This document shows, piece by piece, positions 23,285 through 36,087 of a stretch of DNA of 64,000 nucleotides. Location: NCBI GenBank assembly GCA_037783415.1, contig JAZGTN010000025.1:2790001-2854000 (forward strand), written 5' to 3'. The position numbers and the translations under genes are program-made. This stretch comes from Leptasterias polaris. Taxonomy: Eukaryota; Echinodermata; Asteroidea; Forcipulatida; Asteriidae. The notes beneath the pieces were generated by a model, which was not told where the DNA came from, did no database searches, and saw nothing but the letters and a program-made list of their open reading frames with translations. Position 1 is the first letter of the stretch. Each line of letters starts with the position of its first letter.

Positions 23285-26200
23285 AATGTTGAGGGCGCTG
23301 TTCTGTAGCTGCCACTTCTATTTTCTCTGCCAGTGCTTGCTTATTTTTATCCGTTTTATCCTTGCTGAGTTTTTGGCATCGTTTTTTTATTTATTGTTGA
23401 CGTGTTTGGTAAGCTTTCTGTGCTTATTTGTGATATATTTTGGTGCTTTATCCGATAAGTATTGCTTGTTATTTTGATGTTTTTTGATGTGTTTTTTATC
23501 TCTGGTCGAGTTCACATTTTGTAATAACGTGTGTTCACCATGGCTGTTGCCATTAGTGCCCGTGCTCGTCTGTTGGTGTTTTTACATCTGCTTTTTATCA
23601 TACATAAGTCACAACGGGTTCAAATCTTTGCTGATGCTGAGACTGTCAGAAATGAGTATTTTGCGTCTGCAGATCAGTACATGTGTCTGACTAATTTTGT
23701 TGTGCCAATCACACCCTGTCATGGGGTAACATTACAGCTGTGCCGTACTGGATTTAATTTCTCAAAAGTTCCATTAGTCAAATGGTCCAAACATGGCCAA
23801 ACTACTCTAGTTATTCCTGGTCATGACCCTCCACATGATATAACAATATTTATGGATATTTCTGTTAACCCAGGCCCTCGTATTGGATGCACTAGCAAGG
23901 ACGAGTTGCATTTTATGCATACAGAAAATTCGCATTCTAACATGTCTTGTTGTAAAACAACAACTATAATGTATTCCCGTAGTCAGCTTTTTAACATCCG
24001 TAAGACTTTTTATCACTCCATTCAGCCTGAATTGTTTTCGATTCTGAAAGCGAATGGAATTTTTCGGTTCAGGGGTAATAGAGCGGGTCATTGTAACTAT
24101 AAATGTAAAATTCCTGTTCACATTGGTCACCGGCTTGATTATGTTCATAATAGGTTAGCTTTGGAAAACCGTACTCCTGTCCTTAAACACATTGTTGTAA
24201 ATCCTGCCGATTCCTCTGATGATCTATTGAAACTTTGTTGCTTGAATACTAGATCTCTTAAAAATAAATCAGCTGATTTTGTTTCTTATGCCATTAATAG
24301 TAAGGCTGATTTGTTTGCCCTTACAGAAACTTGGTTTACAGATAATGATGTTGCCCATAAGGTTGAAGCAACTCCACCTGGTTTTAGATTGCTAGATCAT
24401 CCCCGGAAAAACCGTGTGGGGGGAGGCACTGCTTTGTTGTTTCGTGATCATTTGAATGTCAAGAAAATTGCTGGAGATGAATTAGATTCATTTGAGTTTT
24501 CAGAATGGTCTGTGGGGATTAATTCGTTTAAATTACGACTTGTAATCATTTACAGGCCACCTTACTCAGTTAGCCATCCTTATACAGTTAATCGGTTTAT
24601 CACTGATTTTGCCGATTATTTAGAATCCATTATTTTATCTTCTGAACCAGTTTTAATAACTGGAGATTTTAATATCCATGTTGACATTTCTGACGATCCA
24701 AACACTTTACGTTTTTTAACACTTCTTGAATCCATGGGTCTCCAGCAACATGTTAACAAACCTACGCATGAGATGGGTCACACACTAGATCTTGTTATTA
24801 CCCGGAAATCGGACATGGTTCTTAACGGCCTCCCAACACCTCACCACCTTTTTTCTGATCATTTTTCTGTTATTTGCAATTTGCAACAAAGCAAGTCTTC
24901 TTTTCCTGCTAAACAGATTGTTTATAGGGATATTAAATCCATTGATATTAATTGCTTGAAAAGTGACTTAGTCTCTTCTAGGCTGTGCAGTGACACTCCT
25001 CAAGGTCTTGAGGAGCTTACGAAATGCTATAATACTACACTAGCTGGTACCTTTAACACACATGCCCCATTAAAGTCCAAGATGGTCACTGCTAGGCCCC
25101 GTCTACCTTGGTTTAATCAAGAAATCAACTCTGCCTTGAGGATGAGGAGACGTGCTGAAAAGAAGTGGCGACGAACAAGCATGGCCTCTGATCTTTCAGC
25201 ATATAAGCTTATAAGAAATAAGGTAACCTTTCTTCTTAATAAAGCTCGTTGCAATTTCTACAAAGACTTTATCGAAAGTAATAGTTCCGACCAGAGGAAA
25301 TTATTTAGAGCATCTAAAAAGCTGCTTGGGCATAGTGATGACGTCCTATATCCACCTTTTAAAGATAAAATGACTCTTGCTAATGATATGGGTAGCTTTT
25401 TTGTACAGAAAATATCTAATATTCATGCTAAACTTGATGACTTGGAAGTTTCAACCTCTGTTGACAGAACGTTATCTTTTACATCTGAAACAATGTCCAG
25501 TAAAATCCTGTTTGATAGTTTTATACCATTAACCGAGTCACAGGTAAAACAGCTTGTTGTCAATTCTTCTAAGGGATCATGCGCTCTGGATCCCATGCCT
25601 ACTAACCTTGTGGGTGAGTGCCTGGATGTTTTGCTTCCAGTACTTACCAACATTATAAATTCATCATTAGTATCTGGTACATTTCCTACTGACTGGAAAG
25701 AAGCTTTAATATGCCCTTTACTTAAAAAACCCAATCTCGATATGAAATTAGAAAACTACCGACCAATCAGTAACTTACAATTTATTTCTAAATTAACTGA
25801 GAGGGCCGTTTGTGACCAACTTTATTGTCACATGTCAAAACATTCTATGTTTCCGGTTTTCCAATCATCTTATCGGAAGCATCACAGTACAGAGACGGCT
25901 CTTATAAAGGTTAAAAATGATTTATTGATGAGGATGAATTCCCAACATGTTATTCTGCTTATCCTTTTAGACCTGAGTGCAGCGTTCGATACTGTTGATC
26001 ACGCCATTTTATTGAAACGTCTGCAGTCTAAATTTGGAGTCACTGGCAAGGCCCTTGATTGGTTTTCATCTTATTTGTTGGATAGAAGTCAACGTGTTTC
26101 TATTCAGGGTACCTTATCAGAAAAGTTTAACATCAACTGTGGTGTGCCTCAGGGATCCTGCTTAGGACCATTTTTATTCCTTGTCTATGCCTCTAAATTG

Positions 26201-27420
26201 TTTGACATCGTTGAGCGTCATCTGCCTGATGTTCATTGTTATGCGGATGACACTCAGCTGTATTTATCTTTTAGACCGGACGATAAATTTTTGTCAAGCT
26301 GCTGTAACTATAATGGAAGACTGCATTGGGGACATCAGGCAATGGATGTTGCATGACCGGCTTCTAATTAATGATGCTAAGAGTGAATTTTTGATCATCG
26401 GATCAAAGCAGCAGTTGCAGAAAATTAATATTTCCAATATCATGATAGGTAATGCTAAAGTTTTTCCTACAACATGTGTTCGTAATTTAGGGTCATGGTT
26501 TGATTCTGAACTTACAATGAACACCCACATCAATAAAGCTTGCTCTGCAGCTTTTTTTCATCTTCACAACATCAAACGCATTAGTCAATTCCTAACACAA
26601 GACTCTCTTTTAAAACTAATTCATGCATTTGTGACTAGTCGTCTTGATTATTGTAATGGCCTTTTGTATGGTCTGCCAAAGTCACAGATAGCTAAACTAC
26701 AAAGGGTTCAAAACGCTGCAGCCAGAATTGTTACTAACACACACCGGTTTGAACACATTACACCTATAATTCGTCAATTACATTGGTTGCCTGTTTCGTA
26801 CAGGATTAATTTTAAAATCCTTTTGTTGACCTTTAAAGCTCTTCATGGTCTTTCTCCAAAGTATTTACAGGATCTTGTTTCCATCCGGAAGGTATCTTCA
26901 TATCAACTTAGGTCAGGGAATAATGGTATTTTCTTGGATTATCCTTCTGGTAAAATGTTGACTACATTTGGTGATAGGGCTTTTTCTGTGGCAGCCCCTA
27001 AGCTTTGGAATGCGCTACCGTTTCATATACGTAGCGAACAGAAACTTACCTCTTTTAAATGTAATATAAAAACCTATCTTTTTAAAGCCGCTTTTTAGTG
27101 TGTCTTTCTTCTATGGTCACCTTGTCAGTTAGTTTAGATTTTTAGCATAAATAGGGTTAAAGGCGTCTGTCTCCTGAAAAGGTCAAAACATTACCGATGC
27201 CAGCAGGGATAGGCCTATGTAATAAGTACTATTAGTTCTCTGTTGGCGGGACAGACGTATCCCCATACTTTTGTTTGGGCGCTGGCCTGGTGACCAGTCT
27301 TTTTTCTTTGTCCTTTTCTTCCATTATGTGCTTTTTAACATGTGTTCTGCGCCTTTGATCATTTTGTATGTAAGGGGCGCAATATAAATTTTAAATATTA
27401 TTATTATTATTATTATTAAA
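23285..27420 (+). mobile_element. Non-LTR retrotransposon (LINE), CR1/L2-like, nearly full length
   Basis: One long element with a T-rich 5' leader, an ORF2 with N-terminal extension, APE endonuclease and reverse transcriptase, a roughly 320-bp 3'UTR and a terminal (ATT)n tail near 27,398-27,418. The 5' limit is approximate because no target duplication was found. The 3' end '(g)gcgcaatataaa' followed by a short tandem repeat is typical of L2/CR1-group LINEs. No separate ORF1 is evident. There is one frameshift in the RT, so the copy is inactive or nearly so. Confidence 0.85.
23531..27098 (+). pseudogene. LINE ORF2: APE endonuclease + reverse transcriptase, one frameshift
   Basis: Frame one is 23,531-26,356 (941 codons); the correct frame then continues to the stop at 27,096-27,098. 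The break lies between the YADD region and about 26,300. Residues 1-30 contain a hydrophobic stretch (LLVFLHLLFII). Residues 109-116 are DISVNPGP, resembling a 2A peptide. APE endonuclease signatures: LNTRS (near 238), TETW (265-268), GDFN (378-381), SDH (442-444). RT signatures: LSAAFDTVDH (near 815), GVPQGSCLGP and YADD (904-907). The second frame adds the usual post-RT region (ILLLTFKALHGLSP; LWNALP). Normal role: target-primed reverse transcription of its own RNA. Assignment to CR1/L2 rather than another Jockey-group clade is by motif memory only. Confidence 0.88.
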
Positions 27421-29720
27421 TGTAAAACAGTTGAAAGACCGAAACGAAAGAAGAAGAAGAATTGGGGAAACTATACACCAAGGACCGAGAAGACGTCATT
27501 CCAGCGATGCCATTCAAAATGGAAGCCAAACGAATCTTCTTTTGATACACCTCAGTTAGTCAGTTTCTGGCCTAAACGTAAATAGCACTAATTGAGATTA
27601 AATTTTGGAAGAACACAACACGGGGGGATGTCAATCGGATCTAATTTTGCATCAAGGACGAAACTGAGTCTATCTCCGTCTTTGTTGTCTTTGTCTGTGG
27701 GTACAGAACCAAACGCAAGCGCAGCTTTGTGTTTTGTTTCGGGAGGGGGGGGGGGGGGGTATAGCGGAATAGTGACCATCCATCTCCGGGCAATCAAATA
27801 ACAAGATAGCCCATTAGAGACTTGAGTACAATTTATGCGCATCTATTCTTAATATCCAGTGGTCTACTTCCTACGCATTTGGAATAGCTTCATTTGTAAA
27901 ATTGCAAATATTATTATTATTAAACTAGAAATCAAAATAATAGAACTGTTTCTGAAAAACAAAACCCCCATTTTATTACGCCACAGTATTGCATGTATTG
28001 AAACAGAACTTGTAAGCAAAACATGTTTTTGTATATAAAAAGTATAGAGCAAGTTCGGGTGTTAACCTTTCGCCGTTTGAAATCACGCATGCGTGGTCTG
28101 TGTTTCACTCGAACGCGTTTAGTCGATTGATTCGTCAAATATTGAAACCAACATGGCGACGACGAATCGAAGAGAGAACAATATATTGGCCCAAAACGCC
28201 ATCTTGACAAAGTGACGTATCGTTAGTTGACTAGAGTAACATTGCTCCAGAGCTAGGTTGATCCAGTTGGACTATAGCTGGTTCAACCTTGCATGCAGCG
28301 TTCGAGTGACATCTAGATCGACTATGGCTAAGTCTAGTCAACTATCAGCCAACCGAATTTGCTCATAGAAGCCCCACGGACCATTAGCAATGACGTCATC
28401 ACGTCGCCATCTTATGATGAAACGTCACCATCTTATGATGAAACGTCACCGACGCCACGAAGTAGCACAGACCTATACCAGTATAAGGTATCAATCTGAG
28501 AAAACGGCGTTTAAAGTTAAAATCAAGTTTTCCTACACAATTTCGGGGTATTTTCAACTAGATTTCTTACAGTGGAGACTTGATCGAACTTCATATACAA
28601 GGTGATTTTTACTGCTTTTCGTCCTTAATTAAAAAGCAATAAAGTAAGAAAGATGTGTGCTACTTCGTGGCGTCGAAAATTAACGAAAATATACATTTTC
28701 CGTTTTCACGAAAAAGGCACCATCCAATGTATTACTATGCGTGTTTACTCTGTTGGTTAAATTCATACGCCCGCGCTACACACGTGGTTACATGCTACTT
28801 CGTGAAAACGTTTTTTTTTCACACTGGGGTCGGTGTGCGCCGTGTGTTGCAATGGTAAATTGAATCTCAGTGCTCGTGGCGTTGAAATTTGTCAGTTTTG
28901 GTGCAAAGTTGCAATGCCTAATTACTGTAATTAAAAAAGTACAGCCCTGAAGCGTTGAAACTTCATGAAATTGTAGGCCTGGGTTAACATTATTTAAATA
29001 TGTTAAAAAAACAAAACATGAAAACTGAAAAAGTGGTTTTGTACACTGCGTGCTACTTCGTGGCGTATGTGCCGATTTCTGACGCCCGGCTCGCAGGATG
29101 GGTTAATGAGTTTTTACCTGCTTTTGACCTCTAGCCAAGGGAGCCTTACTCAAATGACGTCATGCGCAAAAGCTCTATTGGTATATGAACTCAAACGTTG
29201 TGCTCCATTTTAGTTTTCGCTTATGTCATATCAATACATTTCTACATATTAACCTCGAAAGGTAAATTTTGTGCTTATTTTAGTTGTTTGAACTGGAAAG
29301 CTCAACAAACGCAAAAAGGTCAATCTTAAAATCCTTCCAGAGTTTCTATCGGTGGTAACAATCTGTCCGGTAAAAACCAATCAAATCAAATCTCAATTAT
29401 TTATCCCGGCCCGAAGAGCCAATCTAACCGGCGGATCGGATTGCTTAGTGCCGGGGGAGTGGGACGTTGGTGCGGTCGGGATTCGAGGGGGAAAACACGA
29501 AACAAGAGAACAAGGGGCCAATGTCAGATGCTCATTCGGACAATGATTGGGATCTGCCGAAAGGTTAGCTCGGTTTATACAAAAGGCCGTTCCCTGATTG
29601 CAGATTACAACAGTAATCAAGTTTGTCGGTGTGACGTATTTCAACCATAAAGCACGCCGACTACGGGTAGACGACGGCATTTCCCCCTTCTTTTTACGCA
29701 CGTGCAGACAAAGATAGTTT
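27421..29720. other. Intergenic; short repeats only
   Basis: Poly-G run near 27,739-27,751. A 22-bp word 'ccatcttatgatgaaacgtca' is duplicated at 28,406-28,449. No gene supported on either strand. Confidence 0.5.
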
Positions 29721-29926
29721 TTTGAACTCGTAAAAAGAAAATTGTTTGAGAAAGAGACAAGATATCGCTAACCTTGACTTTCATCTGAACGCAGCAATTT
29801 GCAATAGTTTAGTTATTTTGCAGCTTTTTTAACTCGTTAAAAAAAATTGTTTAAGAAAGAGACAAGATATCTGACTTTCATCTGAACGCAGCAATTTGCA
29901 TTAGTTTAGCTATTTTGCAGTTTTAT
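29721..29926. repeat. Tandem duplication of about 104 bp
   Basis: Both units contain 'gagacaagatatc', 'gactttcatctgaacgcagc' and 'tagtttag(t/c)tattttgcag'. They differ by a short indel and a few substitutions. Confidence 0.85.
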
Positions 29927-29952
29927 TATATACATGGTAGCCTTATCATTCT

Positions 29953-30332
29953 TTAAAGGCAAAGTATACCTTTGGTTTTTTGAACTGTTCGATTGTTTTA
30001 ATCCTAGTACATGAATGTAGATATTTACAATAAAACTAACCTGTGAACGTTTCATTTCAAAAGGTGGTCGCGTTTTTGTGATATCGCCGAAAATCCGGAG
30101 CGTTAATGTCCACGCAGGGAGATTAATCCCTAATAGGAATACACAATCTGAGAAACGTTTCTGACAGTATTTTGGGGCGTAAAAACATACTTTTTACATA
30201 ACCACATCACTTCGAGGTGAAATGTTTCTCAAAATGCTTTATACTATTTGAAAGCTGCTGTACTTCCAACCAAGTAAGTTTTTATTGCCAATAATTTTAA
30301 GAGTGATTACCAAACGTATACCTTCCCTTTAA
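29953..30332. mobile_element. TTAA-flanked MITE, 'gtatacCTTTGGT' family
   Basis: TTAA at 29,953-29,956 and 30,329-30,332; ends AGGCAAAGTATACCTTTGG and CCAAACGTATACCTTCCCT. Inverted relative to 9,124-9,523. Confidence 0.75.
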
Positions 30333-31440
30333 ACTACCCTAATGGCACTGTATTACAGACAGTAAAAAGTAAAACAGTAAAATACAGAACACTTAAGAAA
30401 CGTCCATAAATCCAAAACGGAAAACTGAGCGCCAAACACTGCCCCCCACCATGCCCATCTCAAATTTCCCCCAATGACAGAAGTTGAGTAAAACCCAAAC
30501 CATTGCACCCACATTACAGCAACTGTGTTCGCGTTGTAAGATAATAAATTCAGTTTCAAATAGCACACCAAAAGCCTAAGACACTCGAGGTAAAGAACAA
30601 ATGTTTGCACCCTTAAACTTAAGCTTGACCCCCCCCCCCCCCTTCCCCTGCCCCACTATGATTCTCAGGTCTGGCACCGCTGCTTGGAAGACACCATTCA
30701 CACTGAGTTAAGCAACAGAGGCAGATATCTATTTAAGTTAACTTTAAAACAAGATAAGTCAAAGAAAAACGTACAGCCAAACCGAGTTGGTTAAACAAAA
30801 GTCAGGTTCCATGACACTCAGTATTCATAATGACGAGCTTATGCTCCTGGGAATAAGACAATATATATCGGCTCAAAATGAAAAGTCTACGACCGCTCGA
30901 CCAAGAAGGAGTTTTAACATTTTTGCCTAAACAAGAAATAATTTAAATTTATATTGCCGCATACACTCCCCAGGGATTCCCGAGAAGAAAAAACAAACTA
31001 TTTTACAAATTACAGTCAAGTCCTTTATTACTATGTAGCTATATATATATATAAAAATCAAAGAAAATCATTACAATAAACGTTAACAAAATTAGTAGGA
31101 GAGTGGAATCATTCAAATTCCTTCAAAAAAATATAATAAGAATGTTCTCCCCTGTGTTATCATGACTATGATTTCATTTTTGTAATTAGCGTGAGTGGAG
31201 TTGATGGGATTTATGAGAATTTGTGTTTTGTAATTTATTTCTCGATCTTCCCATAACCCATTGCATTGCTTTGATTCAACTTTTACTGATGGGAAATCAA
31301 ATCAATGGCCTTCCCCATTAAAAACAAATACAGCACAATTTAAAAACTCGCCCACACGCATCTCTAATAACTTAAACTATGGAGCAGGATATCTCAGTCT
31401 ATTGTTTCCTTTCATGGTAAAGGCCGCAGTGTCATCGGGT
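30333..31440. other. Intergenic; poly-C tract
   Basis: A C run lies near 30,629-30,643 and a short (at)n at 31,040-31,054. No gene supported. Confidence 0.5.
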
Positions 31441-31441
31441 A

Positions 31442-31808
31442 AAATAATAATAATAATAATAATAATAATAACTAGTTCTTATATAGCGCATTTCACAATA
31501 ACGTCTCAATGCGCTTTACATTAGTGCCCTGGTCATTGGGCCAATAACATTCCCTTTTAATCTTTCTCAGCTCCCTGGGGAGTATACAGCCCGGGCTGCC
31601 GTGATGGCGCTCCGAAGGCTTTTTCAAACACAATATCAACCTCTACCCTTGCAGGTACCCATTTATACCCCTGGGTGAAGAGAAGCAATTATAGCAAAGT
31701 GTCTTGCTCAAGGACACAAGCGTCATGACCGGGACTCGAACCCACACCCCGATGACTAAACCACCAGAACTTGAATCCGATGCTCTTAACCACTCGGCCA
31801 TGACACCC
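31442..31808 (-). mobile_element. tRNA-derived SINE, complete-looking, with LINE-like tail
   Basis: Read on the minus strand: a tRNA-like head with A-box TGGCCGAGTGG (31,790-31,800) and B-box GGGTTCGAGTCCC (31,731-31,743). The spacing and extra arm suggest a Leu/Ser-type class II tRNA. Then come a unique body, 'gtaaagcgcattgaga', 'aatgcgctatataagaac' and a (TTA)n tail at 31,442-31,470. The head has additional sequence appended and is not a working tRNA. The tail resembles that of L2/CR1-group LINEs, which would supply its reverse transcriptase. A truncated copy is at 18,500-18,745. Confidence 0.88.
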
Positions 31809-32204
31809 TACAAAACGCCCACGTGGATCGAGTATACTTCTCTGGCTCTTCTATTGTATGAATTTCAGTTTTCAAAAAAGCCATGTCCACATTGGTTTTA
31901 TGTTGCACCGAGAACGATCCGTAAAACCACAGGGATTACTTTTGTTACAGTCTGCAGTGTCAACGAGTAGACACACTTATTATACCCAGCCTTACGGGTC
32001 GGTTTGGGGGATCCTGCTATTATTTTTCTAATTTTCCCTTCCTGAAGAATTCCTTTGTGGGGACAAAGTTGAATAAAGTAAAACTTTCTGGGGTCCATTG
32101 TGTAAAAGACCACACGAGGACCAATCCGTAAGCCCACACACACAACCCTGTGTTACATATATGAACATATCAGTTTTGTCTGTGCACTAATTAAGAAAAA
32201 ACGT

Positions 32205-32470
32205 ATTCTTCCAACACTGTGTGGACGTGTATAAGTCCACATAGTGTTTAAAAACCTTGCCTTGTGTGGACCTCTTTTGTTCTCAGGTCCACACTTCGTA
32301 TGTAGTGCGTTTAACCATGGGAAATTGAGCACTTCTCTTTGTTCTCGCACTATTTGGACCCAGTTTTATCTTTTACAGTTCTCCACGTTGGTTTTGTACA
32401 CGAAAACGAACCGAAGACGTTCTTGCTCTGTCAATCCACCCGGACCCACATTTTGTTAAAGAGTTATCGG
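32205..32470. repeat. Dispersed repeat, inverted counterpart of 16,500-16,800
   Basis: Shared segments listed at 16,500-16,800. Internally palindromic around 'acactgtgtggac'. Non-coding. Confidence 0.65.
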
Positions 32471-32699
32471 CTTCAACGGCTAGACACACCCACACGCACA
32501 AAAACAACAACAACAACAGTTTGTGATACCGTGCGTACCGTGGCCCCGGTATACGAAATGTGATATTGTGTAAAATGCAAAGCCTGCGAGTGTACTTTAC
32601 CGATATGTGTTTTGCCAGACCGACGGTTCTAGACAATCCGTGGTTTAAACCAACATACTAACCTAGCTTGCTAAGGAGCAAAGATTGTCTTTACGCGCG

Positions 32700-32708
32700 T
32701 ATATAAAT
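32700..32708 (+). promoter_or_regulatory. Possible TATA box
   Basis: TATATAAAT in a GC-containing context (acgcgcg upstream, ccgcacg downstream). No exon could be attached to it, so it is only a candidate. Confidence 0.2.
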
Positions 32709-33224
32709 CCGCACGTTCTGCATTTAGCATCAAGCGAACAGGTCAATTTCAGCGGAATTTGGAACAATCTCACTGACGATTAACCGTGGATCAGTCCGGT
32801 CTTTTTCAGTTTTAGGCGATGATAGAATATCCGTAATTGATCCGTGTGGATCACTTTGTTTTCCCTCGCGGCGCTTGTTGTGCTGTGTGACATAACCATA
32901 ATTACCCCTCTGCGCACAGGAGTACGTTTTGGAGAATGTTGTAAATTGTGTGACTGGCTTAAGTGCAACAGGGTCGGGCCCCATCTACCTTTCTGCATAA
33001 TTATGTGTTCCTTTTGAGTGTAAACAAAGTTGTCTCAGTGGTACCCCCCCCCCCCCCCCGCACTTTGAAAGGCGACAAAATAACGCGGGTCTCGGATCTC
33101 GTGTTGTTAGTTTAGTTGGATCATGCAGCATGGCGATAAATAAAATGAATGTGCGCGTATAGAAGACTAGAGCCTTAACTCTGCATTCAAACACTACAAT
33201 TTGGGTTACATTCTACAAGATTGC

Positions 33225-33273
33225 AAATTCTACTCTGATATCTCTATTAGGAATAGACAATCTTTCTCTAATA
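33225..33273. repeat. AT-rich satellite, left fragment
   Basis: 'gatatctctattaggaatagacaatct' matches the satellite at 37,911-38,300. The two pieces are separated by the inserted CACTG element. Confidence 0.7.
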
Positions 33274-34717
33274 CACTGTTAAAAAAAAATCCGTTTTTTT
33301 ACGGAAAAAGTTCTGGCAGCTCTATTACCGGACTTTTTTTTAGAATCCGTAATTAATTTTTCAAGGAAAAATTCTGTAAAATAACGGAAATTTCAGTTTT
33401 TCAGTATTTGTAAAATTACGGAATAAAACAAAAATCCGTAAATTCTATTTAAGGAATTTTTTTTTCTACCGTAATTTTACAGATGTTTGTCCGTCATTGA
33501 GATTTTACAGAACTTTTCCTGCAAAAATAAATTACGGAATCTAAAAAAAAGTCCGGTAATAGAGCTGCCAGAACTTTTTCCATAATTCCGTAATTTTACA
33601 CATTTTTATTAATTTTCTTTCAACGGAATTTTGGGAAAAATACGGAATTTTGGGCAAAATACGGAATAACAAATGCACTTTTAACGGAACATTCCAAGAT
33701 TAAAATAAATAAAACATAAAAAAATCAATCAATCAATAAATAAGATTAAAATAAACAATAGATACAGAAAATATACTAACTAATAAAACACATAAAAAGA
33801 GTAACAAATACAGATTTAAAATGAAATTATTAAAAGTTTATTAGATTTACGTAATGTTGTTGTCAAATCCAAACTAATTATTGACAAATTACAGAAATTG
33901 TTTTCCTTAAAGCTTTGTAAAGGATGCAATTGAGGTAAATACCATTTATCCATGAGGAGCATTTAATTTATGAACAAAATAGACATCTGTAAGAAACAAC
34001 TGCAACAAGCACGGTTATAACATCATAACAGCTTTGCATTGATACAATTCAATGAACTATTATTACATTAATATCAAAATGTACAAAACTTATGAAAAAG
34101 GGCCAAATCTGATTACATTGACCTGATTTGTCACAAGTAAACATAGGTTATGTGATCTTGAATTTAAAAGTACACCCTGATGTGAGAAGTACATGTTTAA
34201 ACCTAGTGCAGTGGTTTCCATCATTTAACAATGCTGTTATCTTCTTGCATTGTGTTCAATGTGCATTGTAAGTTTGCATACTAATAATGCAAAACAAAAT
34301 GAGACTGGCATAAACACTCATATACTGTATATATTTTTCTTTGGCTTTGTAGCATAAGGTAAAACCTTTGAGACTGTCTTATACATGTACAGGTACATCT
34401 TTTTTTAGCACTGTGCAGCCCCCCTCCTAAAAACAACGGGGAAAACACCTTTTTTTCAATATTCCTATTTAAAGACAAAGTACAGGATTGGTAGTTACTT
34501 CAGTTTCAACCCCAAAGGTCAATGATAAAGAAAGTCTGTGTATTTTTCCAGAGAATGTTGTTCCCGTCTGTAGCTTAAGTGCTATCAAAGCTGAAGAAAA
34601 AGTATTTGAAAACAATACAAACAACTGTTTATTAATATTTGGGCAGTAACTCAAAGAGGGTCATTGTTGCAATGGCTAGAGCAAATAATTTACCACTGAC
34701 TTGACCTTACTGTTTCT

Positions 34718-35875
34718 TCACCCCCAGATCTTCAACTTGGATCCATCACTTCGATTAATTCTAATGAAGAATCTATGAAAGAGAAAAAACAACAGTATAT
34801 TTATTCACTAATTTTGATAAACAAAAGCATGACAATGTGATGGTTCAACATTGTTTGTTTGTTAGTTTGTTTGCTTGGTGGTTTTGTTTTGACAAGTACA
34901 GTACATACCACTTTTGTTATTAACCCTAATACAATTATTACATTGTTTGTGCCCTCTGCTGATAGTTAAAGTATTCGCTTGGAAGACATCTGCTCTAGAA
35001 TACGGGGAGTCGTTGGTTTGATCCAACCTGATTAGTTAACCTGTGGATTGTTTTTTTGCAGGTCGCAGAGAGCAACAATGTGTAGAGTAAAAACAAAAAC
35101 ATTATCAGGGATGCAATAAAAAAAAAGTACAATAATAATCAAGGTGTCAAAGACATCAAACAGACGGCCTGGTTCAATAGCAGAGTGTTTAAAGCCCATC
35201 ATGGTCATCAAAACAAAGTGCAGTGTTAAATATTTTTGTTGGATAACAATTTAGCAACATATTAAATGTTTCACAATCAAGTTGTTTTGAGTGTTAAGAC
35301 TGTTGCATTCCTATCAAATTCAACTTACCTCTGAACAAAATCATGGGTGCAGGATGCCTCCTTAGCATAGTGTATGTTAAAAACATAGTTAGCCACAAAC
35401 AAGGTTAGAGCTTTAACTGCCTTCACTGAGTTGATGATTGCCATCAATTGCAATTTAGTGCTCAGTCTTAGGTGAATACATGTTCCCTGCAACAAATTAG
35501 TTAGATTTTAAGTAAATGAGTGGTAAAGCACACAAATACATGTACATGCCTTTTGGAATATTGGCATGCAGTCTTGACATCACAATTTGCTTTGCGCTCT
35601 CAACTAAGTCTTGCAGGAAAACTTATTAAAATCTAAGATTGCATTGCTTTGATATAGAAACCAAGTGATCCTTATCCCTTTTATTAAGCAACTCCAAAAT
35701 AAGTTAATGTACAATCTACGCATGTATATGTACTGTACTTACACCATAAAGCAGCACAAGGAAGTGTCAGATTTCCAACAAGTCCATGAAAGTAGTATCT
35801 CACATACAAACTCAAAGAAGTTGATTCATGCCCATGGTGGCACACACCACTCTTTTGACACTTGAAGTTGAACAT
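34718..35875 (-). pseudogene. Decayed intron-containing gene carried by the CACTG element
   Basis: Three minus-strand exon candidates have consensus splice sites. Exon A (35,743-35,875; tttttgcag|ATG..., donor TGGT|GTAAGT) encodes MFNFKCQKSGVC... with paired Cys and His residues suggestive of a degenerate C2H2-like finger. Exon B (35,329-35,486; tttgttgcag|GGA..., donor CAGAG|GTAAGT) is open throughout. Exon C (34,772 down to the stop at 34,718-34,720; tctttcatag|ATT). B to C joins in phase 2 and gives ...HDFVQR-FFIRINRSDGSK..., which resembles the C-terminal part of uncharacterised multi-exon proteins found in fish and invertebrate transposons. A to B does not keep frame, so the middle is missing or another exon intervenes. 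I read it as an internally deleted cargo or transposon gene. Confidence 0.5.
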
Positions 35876-36087
35876 CTGCAAAAACAGAAAGTGAGCTTAC
35901 AAAATTATGTAAACATTGTAATTTGTATGGTTAATTCATGTACCACTGTCACTGACTCACTGAGTCACAGTCACTAGTCAGACATTCTTGTAACTTGTCA
36001 GTACTGGATAACCAGTCACTATCTGTCATGAGTGTCAGTCTGTGTTTGAGTCACTGTCAATGTCATGACTGTGTTGTGTACATGTAC

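Noticed and set aside
22914..23308. Short ORFs across the 20-nt C run with Gly or Pro stretches
   Set aside because: They are artefacts of the homopolymer tract inside and next to a SINE.
23286..23477. Hydrophobic 63-codon ORF upstream of the LINE ORF
   Set aside because: It is a T-rich leader that translates to Leu/Phe in any pyrimidine-rich frame; no ORF1 motif such as an RRM, PHD or esterase domain.
31725..31808. tRNA gene (Leu/Ser-like) on the minus strand
   Set aside because: It has A and B boxes but no clean acceptor stem pairing, and it is fused to a SINE body with a LINE-like tail and other copies in the window.
32730..32998. 84-codon minus-strand open frame with plausible composition
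   Set aside because: A possible acceptor (ttatgcag) precedes it, but it does not continue in frame from the 38,571 donor and no homologue is recognised.
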